NCBI GenBank assembly: GCA_027604705.1
Contig: JADHYV010000020.1
Coordinates: 62,001-126,000 of the forward strand
Source of the DNA: Allomyces arbusculus
Taxonomy: Eukaryota; Blastocladiomycota; Blastocladiomycetes; Blastocladiales; Blastocladiaceae
Direction of reading: 5' to 3'
Length of the DNA: 64,000 bases
Under the pieces are notes generated by a model that was not told where the DNA came from, did not search any database, and worked only from the letters and a program-made list of their open reading frames with translations. The position numbers and the translations under genes are program-made. Positions 45,349 through 55,865 of the stretch are shown here, piece by piece; the stretch's first letter is position 1, and the number at the start of each line of letters is the position of its first letter.

Positions 45349-46188
45349 GGTGTCGCCGTCGAATGGGTCGCGGGAACCGCTACAGATCGGCCAACGTGCG
45401 TCAGCTCGTGCCGATTCAATTTCTTGGGCGCTGAGAGCGGTACCTCGGCTCAAAAACGCGAGCAAAAATGTCACAGTATACTCCTCGGCCAGCGAGGGCA
45501 GTGCCGACTTGTTTTTGATGCGACCTAGCACGCAACGAAGAGCGGGCATCAATCGCCGTTTGGTTTGCCAGAAGACATGCCAACCGTCCGGGCAGGGGCG
45601 AAACGCCGGATCCCGCGGGGGGATGAGGGGATGGAATCTTACCAAAGGCAAGATGCGGACGAAGAGTCTTGAGCGGGCGTGGAGGTGCGAGCTTCGGCGG
45701 GCTCGCCGTCGCAAAGAGGGGAGGGGGGGGGGGGGCTGGGATGGCGGCAGGTGGCCGCACAGTCGGGTCCGGTCGGCGCTGCAGCCGGTGGATCAGCGAG
45801 TATGTGGCCGATGGGATGGTCCCAGCTTGTTGCAACAGGTTGGCGGCAGCGGAGGTTGGTTGGGGACGGTGAAGAGGTCGACAAGATCGGGCAGCCGTTT
45901 GACGAATGAAACTCGATCATTTCGCGCTTCTGCCATCCGCGAGACGTTGGCGGTTGTCTCCCATCCTGGAAAGGATGGCAACGGGGCAAGAGGACCTCAG
46001 GTGACTGTGTCAGCAGCCTGCGATCGCACACACGAGCGAACACCCACTGCGCTGCACCACCGCCTTTCAGCACACTGCGCAGCTCGACCTGACCAGCGAA
46101 CAACGTCGACACCCCACCGTTGCATCGCTCCCGCCCGGCCTGCAAGAACAAGCTTCTCGTCGCCCCACGCCACACCCACCTCGTCACC
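45349..46188. other. Divergent intergenic region between DOCK and NHP2
   Basis: 840 bp between divergent genes. It contains a run of 13 G (45723-45735) in a G-rich stretch on the plus strand and a CT-rich stretch just before NHP2. No gene was recognised. Confidence 0.35.
45718..45739 (+). repeat. G-run, possible G-quadruplex
   Basis: Four G, one A, thirteen G, then CT and further G residues. It lies 370 bp upstream of the DOCK start, as a C-run in DOCK's sense. It is low-complexity sequence with quadruplex potential. Confidence 0.5.
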
Positions 46189-46758
46189 ATGGCCAAGGAA
46201 TCCAAGAAGTCGTCCAAGAAGTCCAAGTCGACCCCCGTCGAGGTCGAGGCCGCGCCCATGGATGTTGATACCCCCGCCACCGCCGCCGCCGGCGTGACGC
46301 GCTTTGTCTCGCCCATTGCCTCGCCGCTCGCCGACGCGGATTTGACCAAGAAGCTGCTTAAGTCGGTCAAGAAGGCCACCGCGACCAAGGGCACGCGCCG
46401 CGGTATGAAGGAGGTCGTCAAGGCCCTCCGCAAGGGCGAGAAAGGGTACGTGCCCCAGGCACTGCCTTACCTTTTCTTCGGCTCGCTGGGACGCGTCAAA
46501 TTGACTTGCTGCCATTCTAGTGTTGTCATCCTCGCTGCCGACGTGACGCCCATCGACGTCATTTCGCACATCCCCGTCCTGTGCGAGGACAACGACGTGC
46601 CGTACGTCTTTGTCCCGTCCAAGGAGGAGATTGGCGCCGCCGGCTCGACCAAGCGCCCGGCGTCGGTCATCTTGATCTCGGCCAAGGTCGAGGGCGAGGC
46701 CAAGGAGTCGCTCGACTCGGTGCGCAAGGAGATGAAGAAGCTCACCTACGTCAAGTAA
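46189..46758 (+). CDS. NHP2: H/ACA snoRNP protein NHP2 (L7Ae family)
   Basis: Two exons (46189-46445, 46521-46758) give 164 residues. After a Lys/Ser-rich N terminus come ADLTKKLLKSVKKA, TRRGMKEVVKALRKGEKG and, across the 75-nt intron, VVILAADVTPIDVISHIPVL, then DNDVPYVFVPSKEEIG. This is the L7Ae/NHP2 fold with the RGMKEVVKA kink-turn contact helix and the NHP2-type VLCEDNDVPY loop. NHP2 is one of four core proteins of H/ACA snoRNPs, which pseudouridylate rRNA and snRNA. The length is close to that of yeast Nhp2 (156). The acidic patch between the Lys-rich leader and the fold is a small local difference. It is divergent from DOCK and 271 bp upstream of AAR2. Confidence 0.92.
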   Translation: MAKESKKSSKKSKSTPVEVEAAPMDVDTPATAAAGVTRFVSPIASPLADADLTKKLLKSVKKATATKGTRRGMKEVVKALRKGEKGYVPQALPYLFFGSLGRVKLTCCHSSVVILAADVTPIDVISHIPVLCEDNDVPYVFVPSKEEIGAAGSTKRPASVILISAKVEGEAKESLDSVRKEMKKLTYVK

Positions 46759-47029
46759 ACCGAACGAAAGCCGTTCGTGGTCTTCTCGGTCCTGGTGCAC
46801 GGTAGTCGCTCTGCTCCAGTCGAGAGCAGGGTTCATGTCTATAGTTATTTAATTTCGTTTTGGACGTGCTTTTTATTGATTTCGACCTGGTTCTGTTGTT
46901 GTCTCGCTCGGCCATGGTTCTTGCATGTGTCCAGTTAGACAAATCTCGCGACCAATATTTATTCGTCTCTCTTGATCAACACCACGATCACAATCGACGA
47001 ACATCTCTCAGCCAACCACAGTGCTCGCA

Positions 47030-48695
47030 ATGGACCCGCTGCAATCCATGGACATGGACCAAGAAACGGCGCAACACCTGTTTGAAAAAGGCGCCAAAGT
47101 CGTGATCCTTGGCCTGCCCGAACAGTCTGAATTTGGTGTCGACTTTGCCTCTTGGGAAACGGGCCCGAGGTTCAAAGGGCTAAAGTTTGTTCCGCCCGGA
47201 CTGCATTTCATGCATTACCGGTCGGTATTTGCTCGTCCGGCGCACGTTTTGAAATTGGGAGCCGCAATTACTCACGTTGCGTCCGTAGTCCTCCTGCCAT
47301 GACGAGCCGGCTTCGCAACGAGGGCGTCGCATCCGCGTCGGCGTCGGCGCCCGATTTCCGAACGGGATTCTTTCACTGGTTCGCTGAATCTGAGGTGGTT
47401 ATTTCTCGGGAAAAGCGCGATAATAACTTGACGCGACATACTGATCGCGATGCTGTTCGCAATACGCACGCAGATACTCGTTTGCGAGTGGGACACCAAG
47501 AATGAGGACCTCAAGTTCGACTTGGAGCTCAACCAGGACCAGGTTCAGCGCATCAAATTAAGTATGTTGGTTGCGTCGAGCAAGGCCTCTTCGCCCGCGA
47601 AATTGCTCACCAACTTGCATATCCCATAGATATTCGCGAATTCGATCCGTTCCTCGGAACGTACCCCATCAAGGACGGGTGGGCGAAATGGCAGCGGCAG
47701 TCCAAGAACATTACCGCCACACAGCTCGACCTGATCTTGCCGCGCAAACCCGGGACCACGATCCACCCGCTGACGGCCATGGCCGAGTCGAACCTGTCGG
47801 ACGCGGACCTGAAGGCGGCCGAGGCGCGTCGTACCACGCAGGGTGGGGCCAGCGCTGCCCCTATGGACGTGGACCAGCCGGTACTGGCCAAGTCGGCTGT
47901 CGCCGCCGTCACGACGCAGACGCCCAAGATTCATTTTACCGATTTCGACCTCAAGCGGAGCTGGGACCCAAGCGGTTCGAGTTCAGCGAGTGAGATTACG
48001 CGGTACAGCATGGACAAGTCGTGGCTGCTCCTGTCGGTCATGAAACGACCAAATGGTGCGAGCGCCTCTGCACTCGTCTCCTCGCCAACTCGAATTTAAA
48101 ACTGAGGCAACGTTCTTGACATTCTCCACCCGGTAGTGGACTTGCTCGGTGAGCTGCAGCTCGCCTTCTTATGCCTGCTCGTGGGCCAGAACTTCGAGGG
48201 CTTTGAGCAGTGGAAAAAGCTCATGCATTTGATCTGTCGCTCTGTCGAGGCGATTGACCAGATCCCCGAATTCTTCGTCAAGTTTATGGGTACGTTCTGC
48301 TTGGTGGCCGGCTCCTCGATCGTTTTTGCTCATGTTGCGAAACCTTCGCTGCCCTTGTCTAGCCGTGCTCCGTGATCAGCTTGCCGAGTGTCCCAGCGAT
48401 TTTTTTGTCGACGTCATGTCGCAGGACAACTTCTTAATTACGCTGCTTCAGGTTCGCTCGGCCATTTTTATCCTCGAACTTCGCGGCATGCCCTCACTCT
48501 CGATCCTGTTCGTGTGATTAGGAATTGGTCGCCAACATCGCCGATTCCTCGGCCAATGCCACGCACCCACGGCTCGAGCGTGCCGTGAATCGGCTCCGCG
48601 GCTTTGTCCAGAAGCGATTCGAAGTCGAGCTCGTGGACCCGTTTGACGACGAGTACCTAGACGAGGAGGATCGGCCGGTTGTGGTAGAATTGTAG
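47030..48695 (+). CDS. AAR2: AAR2, U5 snRNP assembly factor
   Basis: About six exons. The first reads LFEKGAKVVILGLP, SEFGVDFASWETGPRFKG and KFVPPGLHFMHY, nearly the signature N terminus of AAR2. Middle exons give GFFHWFAESEVVI and FDPFLGTYPIKDGWAKW. The C-terminal domain has DLLGELQLAFLCLLVGQNF, EGFEQWKKLMHLICRS and, after an intron, CPSDFFVDVMSQDNF. The gene ends RPVVVEL at TAG 48693-48695. Aar2 binds Prp8 and holds it in the U5 snRNP precursor until Brr2 replaces it, so it controls spliceosome supply. The length is close to that of the human protein (384). Splice sites near 47219-47292 and 47560-47630 were inferred from frame continuity. Confidence 0.9.
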
Positions 48696-48852
48696 CACCG
48701 GTGAGCCGAGGTGTGCCACTTCATAGCTTGAACCGGCCGAAACATTTTTGGCATTGATGTGATGGATGTCCTGGAAGGACTTGTTCCCTTCATTTATTCA
48801 GGCCAGCGATGTTGTGTGGGCAGACAACCACCACCGCCAGGATCCAACCACC

Positions 48853-50209
48853 ATGTCTTCCGGCAAACAAATTCTCTACGGCGCCAATGTCGTTCTACCA
48901 GCGTTGATGGCGCAACGTCGACAAATCATTCGAGCGTTGGTTCAGCGTCGCAACCCGGAACTGTACTGCGTCCAATCGTCAACACAAGTGAGCGAAACAG
49001 TTTCGATGGTCAGAAAATCAAGAATCTGACGTCCATTTTCCGGGAATAGGCTCGGGAAGCGCCGACCCCCGCCGCGGCAGGAAATCCCGGCGATCCAGCA
49101 ACTGCTTGAGGAGCGCAACGTTCCGGTCATCGATGCGTTCCGTTACGAGCTCGACCGATTGACAGATGGGCGCCCTCACAATGTTCGTACTCTTGGCAGT
49201 TTGTTCTGACGTGACTTTTTCCCCGCGATTATGCTGTTTGCGCGGCCAGCGTGATTGTGACTGATGCGGGCCGTGGGATTCGATAGGGCCTCGTTCTCGA
49301 AGTGGGCGAGCTCCCGATTGAGCGCGTGCAAGTGCTGGGGCCCGTTGATCTGAGCGTACGTGACCTGCTTTGACCGGATGGAGTCCTGCGGCGGCACAAG
49401 TCTGAACAGCGTTGATCTCCAGGCCAAAACGTACGAGCTCCACCCGCAGGGCAAAATGCCGTGGTCGATTTCGCGTAGGTCAATGACCCGGCCTCCGTTG
49501 TGGATCTGTACGTTTGTTGCCTTTCTCTCCACCTCCATCCCTCGCAGTGTCGCACAAAACTCACGCACTCGCTTCATTTTGCCCAGACATGGACGGTGTC
49601 ACGGACCCGCAAAACGTCGGCTCGATCATCCGCACCGCGCACTACCTCGGCGTCGACGGCATTACGCTCCCAATTCGTGACAGCCCTCCGCTCGGTGGGA
49701 CGGTGAGCAAAGCCTCGGCGGGCGCACTCGAGCTGATGCGGAACGTGTTCCACGTCCGGAACGCGGCCAAGTTCCTGCACGATTGCCAGGCCAACGGGTG
49801 GGAGGTTGCGGCGGGCGGGAAGCGGCCGTTGCCGGACCTGGTGGAGGACGCTCCACGACCCATTCGCAGCAAGGTGACCAAGGCATTGGTGCGCAAGACG
49901 GGTCCGATTGGCAGTCGTCCGACGGTGCTCGTTCTTGGCAGCGAGCACAAAGGTCTACGCCCGTCGCTGCTCCCGCTGATCGACCGGTACCTGTGGATTC
50001 CGTATGGCGGGCCGATCCTTCCCATGGCGCTGCGCTCGGACTCGGCACCGACGGTGGCGGGGAAGGAGAACAGCGACCGTGCCGCTGCCAATCTCGCGCA
50101 GGAGGAGGACCCCATTGAGTCGCTGAACGTGAACGTGGCGACTGGGATCCTGGTGTCGCATCTTCTTGCTACCATGGAGGGCAAGTCGAGTACCGTTCTC
50201 GACAGCTGA
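48853..50209 (+). CDS. MRM1: Mitochondrial rRNA 2'-O-ribose methyltransferase, SpoU/MRM1 type
   Basis: A multi-exon gene. Exon 1 (from ATG 48853) reads KQILYGANVVLPALMAQRRQ, the substrate-binding lead of SpoU enzymes. The last, longest exon (about 49590-50209) holds the knotted SPOUT domain: motif 1 DGVTDPQNVGSIIRTA, motif 2 TVLVLGSEHKGLRP, and motif 3 with IPYGG, then SLNVNVATGILVSH. Between these motifs an unusual insertion of about 40 residues (positions 50025-50115) separates IPYGG from SLNVN. MRM1 methylates a single guanosine in the peptidyl-transferase centre of the mitochondrial large rRNA. No strong mitochondrial presequence follows the chosen start; Met 48766 is an alternative. The splice pattern from 49190 to 49590 is uncertain. 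Confidence 0.8.
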
Positions 50210-51048
50210 ATGTGCCGGTTTAGCAAGAATTTGATCTTATTGTGCTGTCTCGGTTTTGCTCGGTTTGCTCACGCTGTTCTTGGCCAACAGGGCCAACATG
50301 CTTGTTCCAGCACAGGTCTCCCATCTCACGACACGATCATGTGAGGATAAATTTCGGTTTATGACGCTTGGAACGGGTCGTTGTTGACGAGGACGCGGTT
50401 GCAATGCTATGCGCGCTCAGCAGTCAGCACCCGCGAACGGCACCGCCTTGTTGGGAGACTTCGTGCAAACGAGATGCGCGAGCGGCGTTATTGATCAACC
50501 AAGCGCTCGATTATTTATTCGACAAAATGTGTGATGCCGTGGCCATGCTCCTCAACAAGTCTCGACGAGTCTCGACAACACCAACGACCGCAACCAGCCG
50601 GGGCCAACAACAACGACCAACGAGCATCTGCACGCCCATCTTGCCACCGTGATCGAGGGCCGTCCTCTGGGCAAACAGCATCGCGTCTACTCTCGCTTCT
50701 CTCTGGTGCACAGCGTGCTCCATTCCGTCGATCCGTCCCCGCTCCCGGATCCCCCTCGCCGCACCTGGCCTTACCAGCCGATAGATCGCGGAAGCGGCCC
50801 CTTGGCTCTGCTCCGCACCTGATCAATCCGACTCGCTCATTTTGACTTAAATATTATCTCAACCCGGCCCGGATCCCTTCTCCCGCCGACTTCCTCTCCT
50901 CGTGCTCGTGCTCTCCGTGTTGTGCGCGCTCACGCTCGCCCCGCTCCTGTCCTCGACTTGCGCGTGTTCTCCTCCTTGTCCCCATCCCTCTCCGCGTTGG
51001 TTCCTCGTTTGACCCCCTGCCGCGCGCTGTCGCGATCCCACATCTACA
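50210..51048. other. Intergenic region upstream of the rhodanese/phosphatase gene
   Basis: 839 bp, probably the MRM1 3' end followed by the promoter and long 5' UTR of the next gene. The last 200 bp are strongly CT-rich, as often seen before fungal start codons. No gene was recognised. Confidence 0.35.
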
Positions 51049-53921
51049 ATGCCCGTCCGGAATCGCGTGGACGCTGTCCTCTCGCCGAGCCCCGCGCGAC
51101 ACCGCTCCGCCGGCTCTGGCAACCTGACGAGCCCAACATCGACGTCGTCCGGTGCCTTGGGCGCCACCAACGCGACCCCTGCCTCTCCACTTCTAGCCAA
51201 AGGCGCCTCGACACCCGACTACCGCATCGCGGCCGGTGCCGCTCCCACATCCAACCCAGTCGCGAGTCCTAGCGCGGCCGCGCGGTCGGTCCTGCCGCGG
51301 TCGAGCTCGTCGCCGCCAATCAAGTACGCACCGCTGTTTTCCGACGACGACGGCACGTCGACGACGACCAGACCGGCCAAGCCCGGGTTGTCGGCAAGTG
51401 CCGCGAACAAGTCCCCCTTGTCCACGCCCGACGCGCCGCGCCGGGGGTTTCTCGGTGTGAACGTGACGCTGGCCTCGATTCAGTCGGCGACGAGTTTCAC
51501 CGGGTCGACCATGACGGCGAGTGTCGGGCTCGCGCCCAAGGACGCTGGGACGGTCACGACGGCGCTCTCGGCATCGCAATTGCTTGCCGGTAATGGCGAA
51601 ATTCCGGCGATTCAGCTCGCGGCGTCGCCCGCGGGCAGAATGATGTTGAGTCCGAATGACGATGCGGCGGGCGTGGGCATGGCGCAGCGGAATGCCCTGT
51701 CGGGCAGCCAGATCAATCTGAAAGGCGCGGCGGCCGTGGCCGGGGTCACGGTGCCGGGGCTCACGCCCAACTTGTCGGGTGGCAGTCTGGCGCGGTCGCC
51801 GTCGGGCCAGACCAGGCCAAGCGCGAGTCACTTGCCCGTGCCGATCAAAGCCGACGATTTGGTCGCGCACCTGAGCGGCCATTTCCTGCACACAATCATG
51901 CTCGACGTGCAAAGTTCGGATACGTCGAGTGGGGGCGTGCAGAAGCGAATTATTGGCGCGACGCTGAAGCGCGACTTTTTCAAGCATCGGTACGGTCACG
52001 ACGTCTTGCTGCACTGGGTTCTGTAACGTTGATCACGGTTCCACTCAACCCCCTCCCCCCGACCCCTATTCACACAGCGCGTTCCGCTGGTACTCGACGT
52101 CGGCGGCCGCAACTAAGTCGGGCACGGGCACCAACAACGCCAAGGTCGCGTACGACGTGGTATTCAAGACGAGCGGCGTCATGGAACGTGTGGGCCAGAC
52201 CGAATTTGACCCGACCTTTGTCATCTACGACGAGAGCGGCGACCGCGACGAGACGGCCTACAAGGTCGGCAAGTTGCTCAAGCAGCACCGCAAGGAACTG
52301 CACGTCTACTACCTGGTCGGCGGGATCGAGCGTTTTGTGCGCACCTACCCGTGGTTTGTCGATCCGCGGCCCGCGGCGGTGGGCAAGGACGGCGACAATT
52401 CAGCCGCGGCGACGATTCACGAGTTACGGTCGCGGCAGGCGGCGATCTTGGGCGGGCGCCTGCTCACGCCGAGTTTGATCTTGCACCGGGACGGTCGCGA
52501 GGTGCTCATGAGTAAGCGGTGGCTCGCCGATGCAGATCCGAATCTGTCGAGCCCATCGCTCGATGCCGTATCCACAGTCATGTCGCCCAAAGACTCGGTT
52601 GCCGCTGACGATGTTGCGTCGCCGTCGAGCCCCGAGCCGCCGCCCGGGCTCAATGACGCGTCCAACGCAGTCGACCAGTCGGGTGAAAATGGGCTCGGTG
52701 TGGGCCTGTCGCTGGCCGAGGAGAAGCAGCTGCTCGACAACGAGACCATGGGCAATGCTGAGCAGAGTACCGAGGGTGCTGAGGACATGTCGACGTTACT
52801 CGAGGACATGTCGACGTTACCCGAGGACATGTCGACGTTACCCGAGGATCAGCCATTCCTGTACCTGTCGGGCATTCGCGGTGCGACAGAACCGCACTTG
52901 AAGCACTTGAAGATCACGCACGTGCTCAACATCACGCAGCACCCGCACCCGTCAAGCATGCCGGACGTCGAGTACTTGAAGATCCCACTCGACGATGTTC
53001 CGTCGGCGCGGATCGACTTGCATTTCCAGCAGGCCCTCGACTTCATCAATTCGGCGCGCGCGATGCCGAATGGCCGGTGCTTGGTGCACTGCTTTGCTGG
53101 TACGTTCCGGGCTCTTTTCGAGCGTGTGTCGGTAGTGTTGTTGCGCATGGAATATTGAGCTTTGTCCGACGATAGGCGTGTCGCGTTCGACGTCGCTAGT
53201 GCTCGCCTACCTCATGTCGGCGCAGGGCTGCACGCTTGCGCAGGCCTACCACGCGACCTTCCGGTCGCGCCCCGTGATCCAGCCCAACGAAGGTTTCTCC
53301 AAGAAGCTGCAAAAGCTGGAAAAGGAGCTGCGCGGCACGCGGTACCCGTCGCTCGTGTATGGCTGGATGAGCCCAAACAACACCAACTTCCGCGACTTTA
53401 TTGAGTTTACGATGCTGCACGACGACCTGCAGAACAAGCTCAACAAGCGCGCCGCGTCGAGTGCCGGCATGGTGCGCAGCGAGTCGCACAAGTCGTCGGC
53501 CGACACGACGGCGTCGACGCCGCTGACCAAGGCGGCTGACGGCAGCAGCTCGGGCATGGTCTCGTCCGGCTCGCACAAGACGATTTCGGCGGGCGTCTCG
53601 CCCAACGGGTCGATGCTGATCCCGTCGTCGTGTTTGGTGAGCGGGACCGCCACGGGGAACGCGCTGCTCGTGGAAGTGCCGTCGCCCGCGCCCAGCCGAC
53701 ACAATTCCTTGTCGCGCAACCGGTCGGGTAGTGTCGGAAATGCCGAAAACGCCATGGGCCCACCGCCGGGTCTGCCGGCGTTCCCAACGTCGAGCAGCAA
53801 GGAGACGGCCGGGGCGGGGTCGGCCAAGGTGGGCAGTGTGCCGCGTCGCCGGACGAGCAGCCCATCGCCGGTTGTGGATTTGCCGCTGTCGGTGTACTCT
53901 CCGTCGCTCGGGTTCAAGTAG
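51049..53921 (+). CDS. Rhodanese plus dual-specificity phosphatase (MAPK-phosphatase-like)
   Basis: Three exons (51049-52022, 52078-53099, 53176-53921) give 913 residues. Residues 1-260 are Ser/Ala/Pro-rich and probably disordered. A rhodanese/CH2-like domain (about 265-425) includes HTIMLDVQSSD, DPTFVIYDESGD and YYLVGGIERF. After an acidic linker comes the phosphatase domain (about 590-740): PFLYLSGIRGATEPHLK, THVLNITQH, IPLDDVPSARI with the general-acid Asp, and the loop HCFAGVSRSTS with catalytic Cys and Arg. The loop is split by the second intron after HCFAG. This pairing is that of MAP kinase phosphatases. The linker holds a 21-bp tandem repeat. The C-terminal 190 residues are Ser-rich. 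The likely role is to switch off a MAP kinase; the target is unknown. Confidence 0.87.
52785..52850 (+). repeat. 21-bp tandem repeat, three copies, in coding sequence
   Basis: Three near-identical copies of a 21-bp unit encoding EDMSTLP (EDMSTLL in the first) lie in the acidic linker of the phosphatase. The copies differ at about one base. The repeat keeps the frame and may vary in number between strains. Confidence 0.85.
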
Positions 53922-54512
53922 ATGATCATGTGCGCGTGTCTTTGGCGCATCTCTGGTCGGCAGCGATCTCGCGCCGTCGCGGATGGTGGGGCCTGGCGCG
54001 CGCCGCAGGAGGTGGAGAAGGAAGAGGGCGACTTTGCGAACTTGCGGGATTGTGTGCGGAGGGACGGTAGGGGGAGGCCAATGTGACAAATGTGTTTTAT
54101 TAGCCATGTCTGGCATGGCTGTCTCCACTGTCCAGGTCTACGTCCACGACAGAACGACCATCAACGAAGCTGGACTTGATCGTTCGCGCAAGGACTTTCC
54201 GGATCGTGCCGCTGTGGCGACGACGGCGTTGCGCCTGATGCGGGGCAGTCAACCGAGAAAGCGTCAACAAAATGTGACCCATTTCTCGCCGGGCCAATCA
54301 AACGGCGAGTTTGGGAGCGGTTGCAGCGGTGAGTCGTGGCAGACGCGCCCGCACGCGGACGGCAGTCGTTGAAATCCTTGACGCGCGGTTCTGTTCCCTC
54401 AGAGGCCAGAGCTTCAAAACTCGGTTCCACCACCACCGCCCGCCGCCGACCACCGCGCTCACGACCCTAGCGCTCTCTGCCGCAGCAAATTACGAGCACC
54501 GACCGACCAACT
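53922..54512. other. Intergenic region between the phosphatase and ILV6
   Basis: 591 bp holding the phosphatase 3' end and the ILV6 promoter. Near 54095-54103 the minus strand has AATAAA, which could hint at a small minus-strand transcript, but no convincing coding frame supports one. Confidence 0.35.
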
Positions 54513-55684
54513 ATGATCACGACTGGCCGAATCCTGCTACGCCGGGCCGCACCCAGCACCATCTCGACGCCGGCCGCGCTCGCCGCGACAGCAATTCGTG
54601 GATACTCGGCCGCGGCTGCACCGCCCGTGCCGCCGCCGCACCGGTTTGCGCGCCGCAAGCACCCGGCACTGATGCGCACGCCGGCGCCGACTGTCGAGGA
54701 GGCCGTGACCAACATTCTGTACGATGATCGACGCTGTGGCCACGGCCAATCGTGCAGTTGACCCTGACCACGCGCAATGCGACAGTTACAACACGCCGCA
54801 AGCTGGATCTGCGCCCGTGCGCCGTCATGTCCTCAACTGCCTCGTCACGGATGAGCCAGGCGTGCTGAGTCGCGTGTCGGGTGCGTTTTCTTCCTCGCGT
54901 AATCTGACCCCGTTTTGATCTCGTTCTTCCGCGCGATCCGTGCTGTTCGCGCCTGACCACATCTGATCCAATCAGGAATCCTGGCCGCACGCGGGTTCAA
55001 CATCGACTCGCTGGTCGTGAGCAAGACCGACGTCAAGCAACTGTCGCGCATGACCATTGCCCTGAAAGGCCAGGGCACGACCGTCGAGCAGGCCATTAAG
55101 CAGCTCGAGGACCTCGTGCCCGTCTGGGCCGTGCTCGACCTGAGCCCGCACGCCCTGATTGAGCGCGAAATGCTGCTGGCCAAGGTGAACATTGTCCCGC
55201 ACCAGATTCGCGACCAATATTTCCTGGCCGAGGCCGATTTGGTCGAGGCAGATGCCGCGCTCGACCGGTCGCACAAGGACGGTGGGGATGCGGCCGCCGA
55301 TACGGACCGCATTTTGCAGGGCACACACCAGCAGCTGCACGCGGTGACCAACTTGGCCAAGCTGTTTAACGCCAAGGTCGTGGATGTCGCGTCGGAAACG
55401 GTGGTCGTGGAGCTGTGTGCCAAGTCGGATCGGATCAACGCGTTCCTCAAGGTACGGAGTGTCGTTTGTGCTGTCCTATTTGCACGGATTTGGGTCGGTA
55501 GCTCACGCGTTGCTCCCCGCTCTCTCTCCCTCCCCCATAGCTGCTCAATCCGTTTGGTCTCGTTGAAGTTGCACGGTCCGGCATGATGGCCATGACCCGC
55601 ACGCCCGTCGACGGCGTGTACGAGTCGGAGGTCGAGGAGGAGCTGGTCGAGGCCGTCGACCTCGCGTCGCTGCCCCCGAGCTGA
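54513..55684 (+). CDS. ILV6: Acetolactate synthase small (regulatory) subunit
   Basis: Four exons (54513-54718, 54786-54880, 54976-55451, 55541-55684) give 306 residues. The first ~45 residues are Arg/Ala/Ser-rich without acidic residues, a likely mitochondrial presequence. Then come EEAVTNILYNTPQA, RRHVLNCLVTDEPGVLSRVSG and GILAARGFNIDSLVV, the ACT-domain core of IlvH/Ilv6. A second domain follows with VARSGMMAMTR near the end. Ilv6 activates the catalytic subunit Ilv2 in mitochondria and confers feedback inhibition by valine, the first common step of branched-chain amino acid synthesis. The insertion with DGGDAAADTDR matches the extra loop known in fungal Ilv6, which is longer than bacterial IlvH. 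Intron phases fit at all junctions. Confidence 0.94.
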
Positions 55685-55865
55685 AGCGGATGCCGAACTT
55701 GGGAGGTGATGCAGTCGCAGATGTCGGATAAGAACAAATTATTAGCTTGTGCTTTCGTTTTGCGTCCATTGCACCCTGGTAAGTTCGTGTCTCAACAATT
55801 TTACACCAGAGTTCGTGTCTCAACAATATATTTTCAGTGTATTTGCTTGCCTCGACCGACGCGAC

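Noticed and set aside
54100-54436. Possible small minus-strand gene with a nearby AATAAA
   Set aside because: Candidate frames have no recognisable domain or splice closure; the hexamer may be chance.
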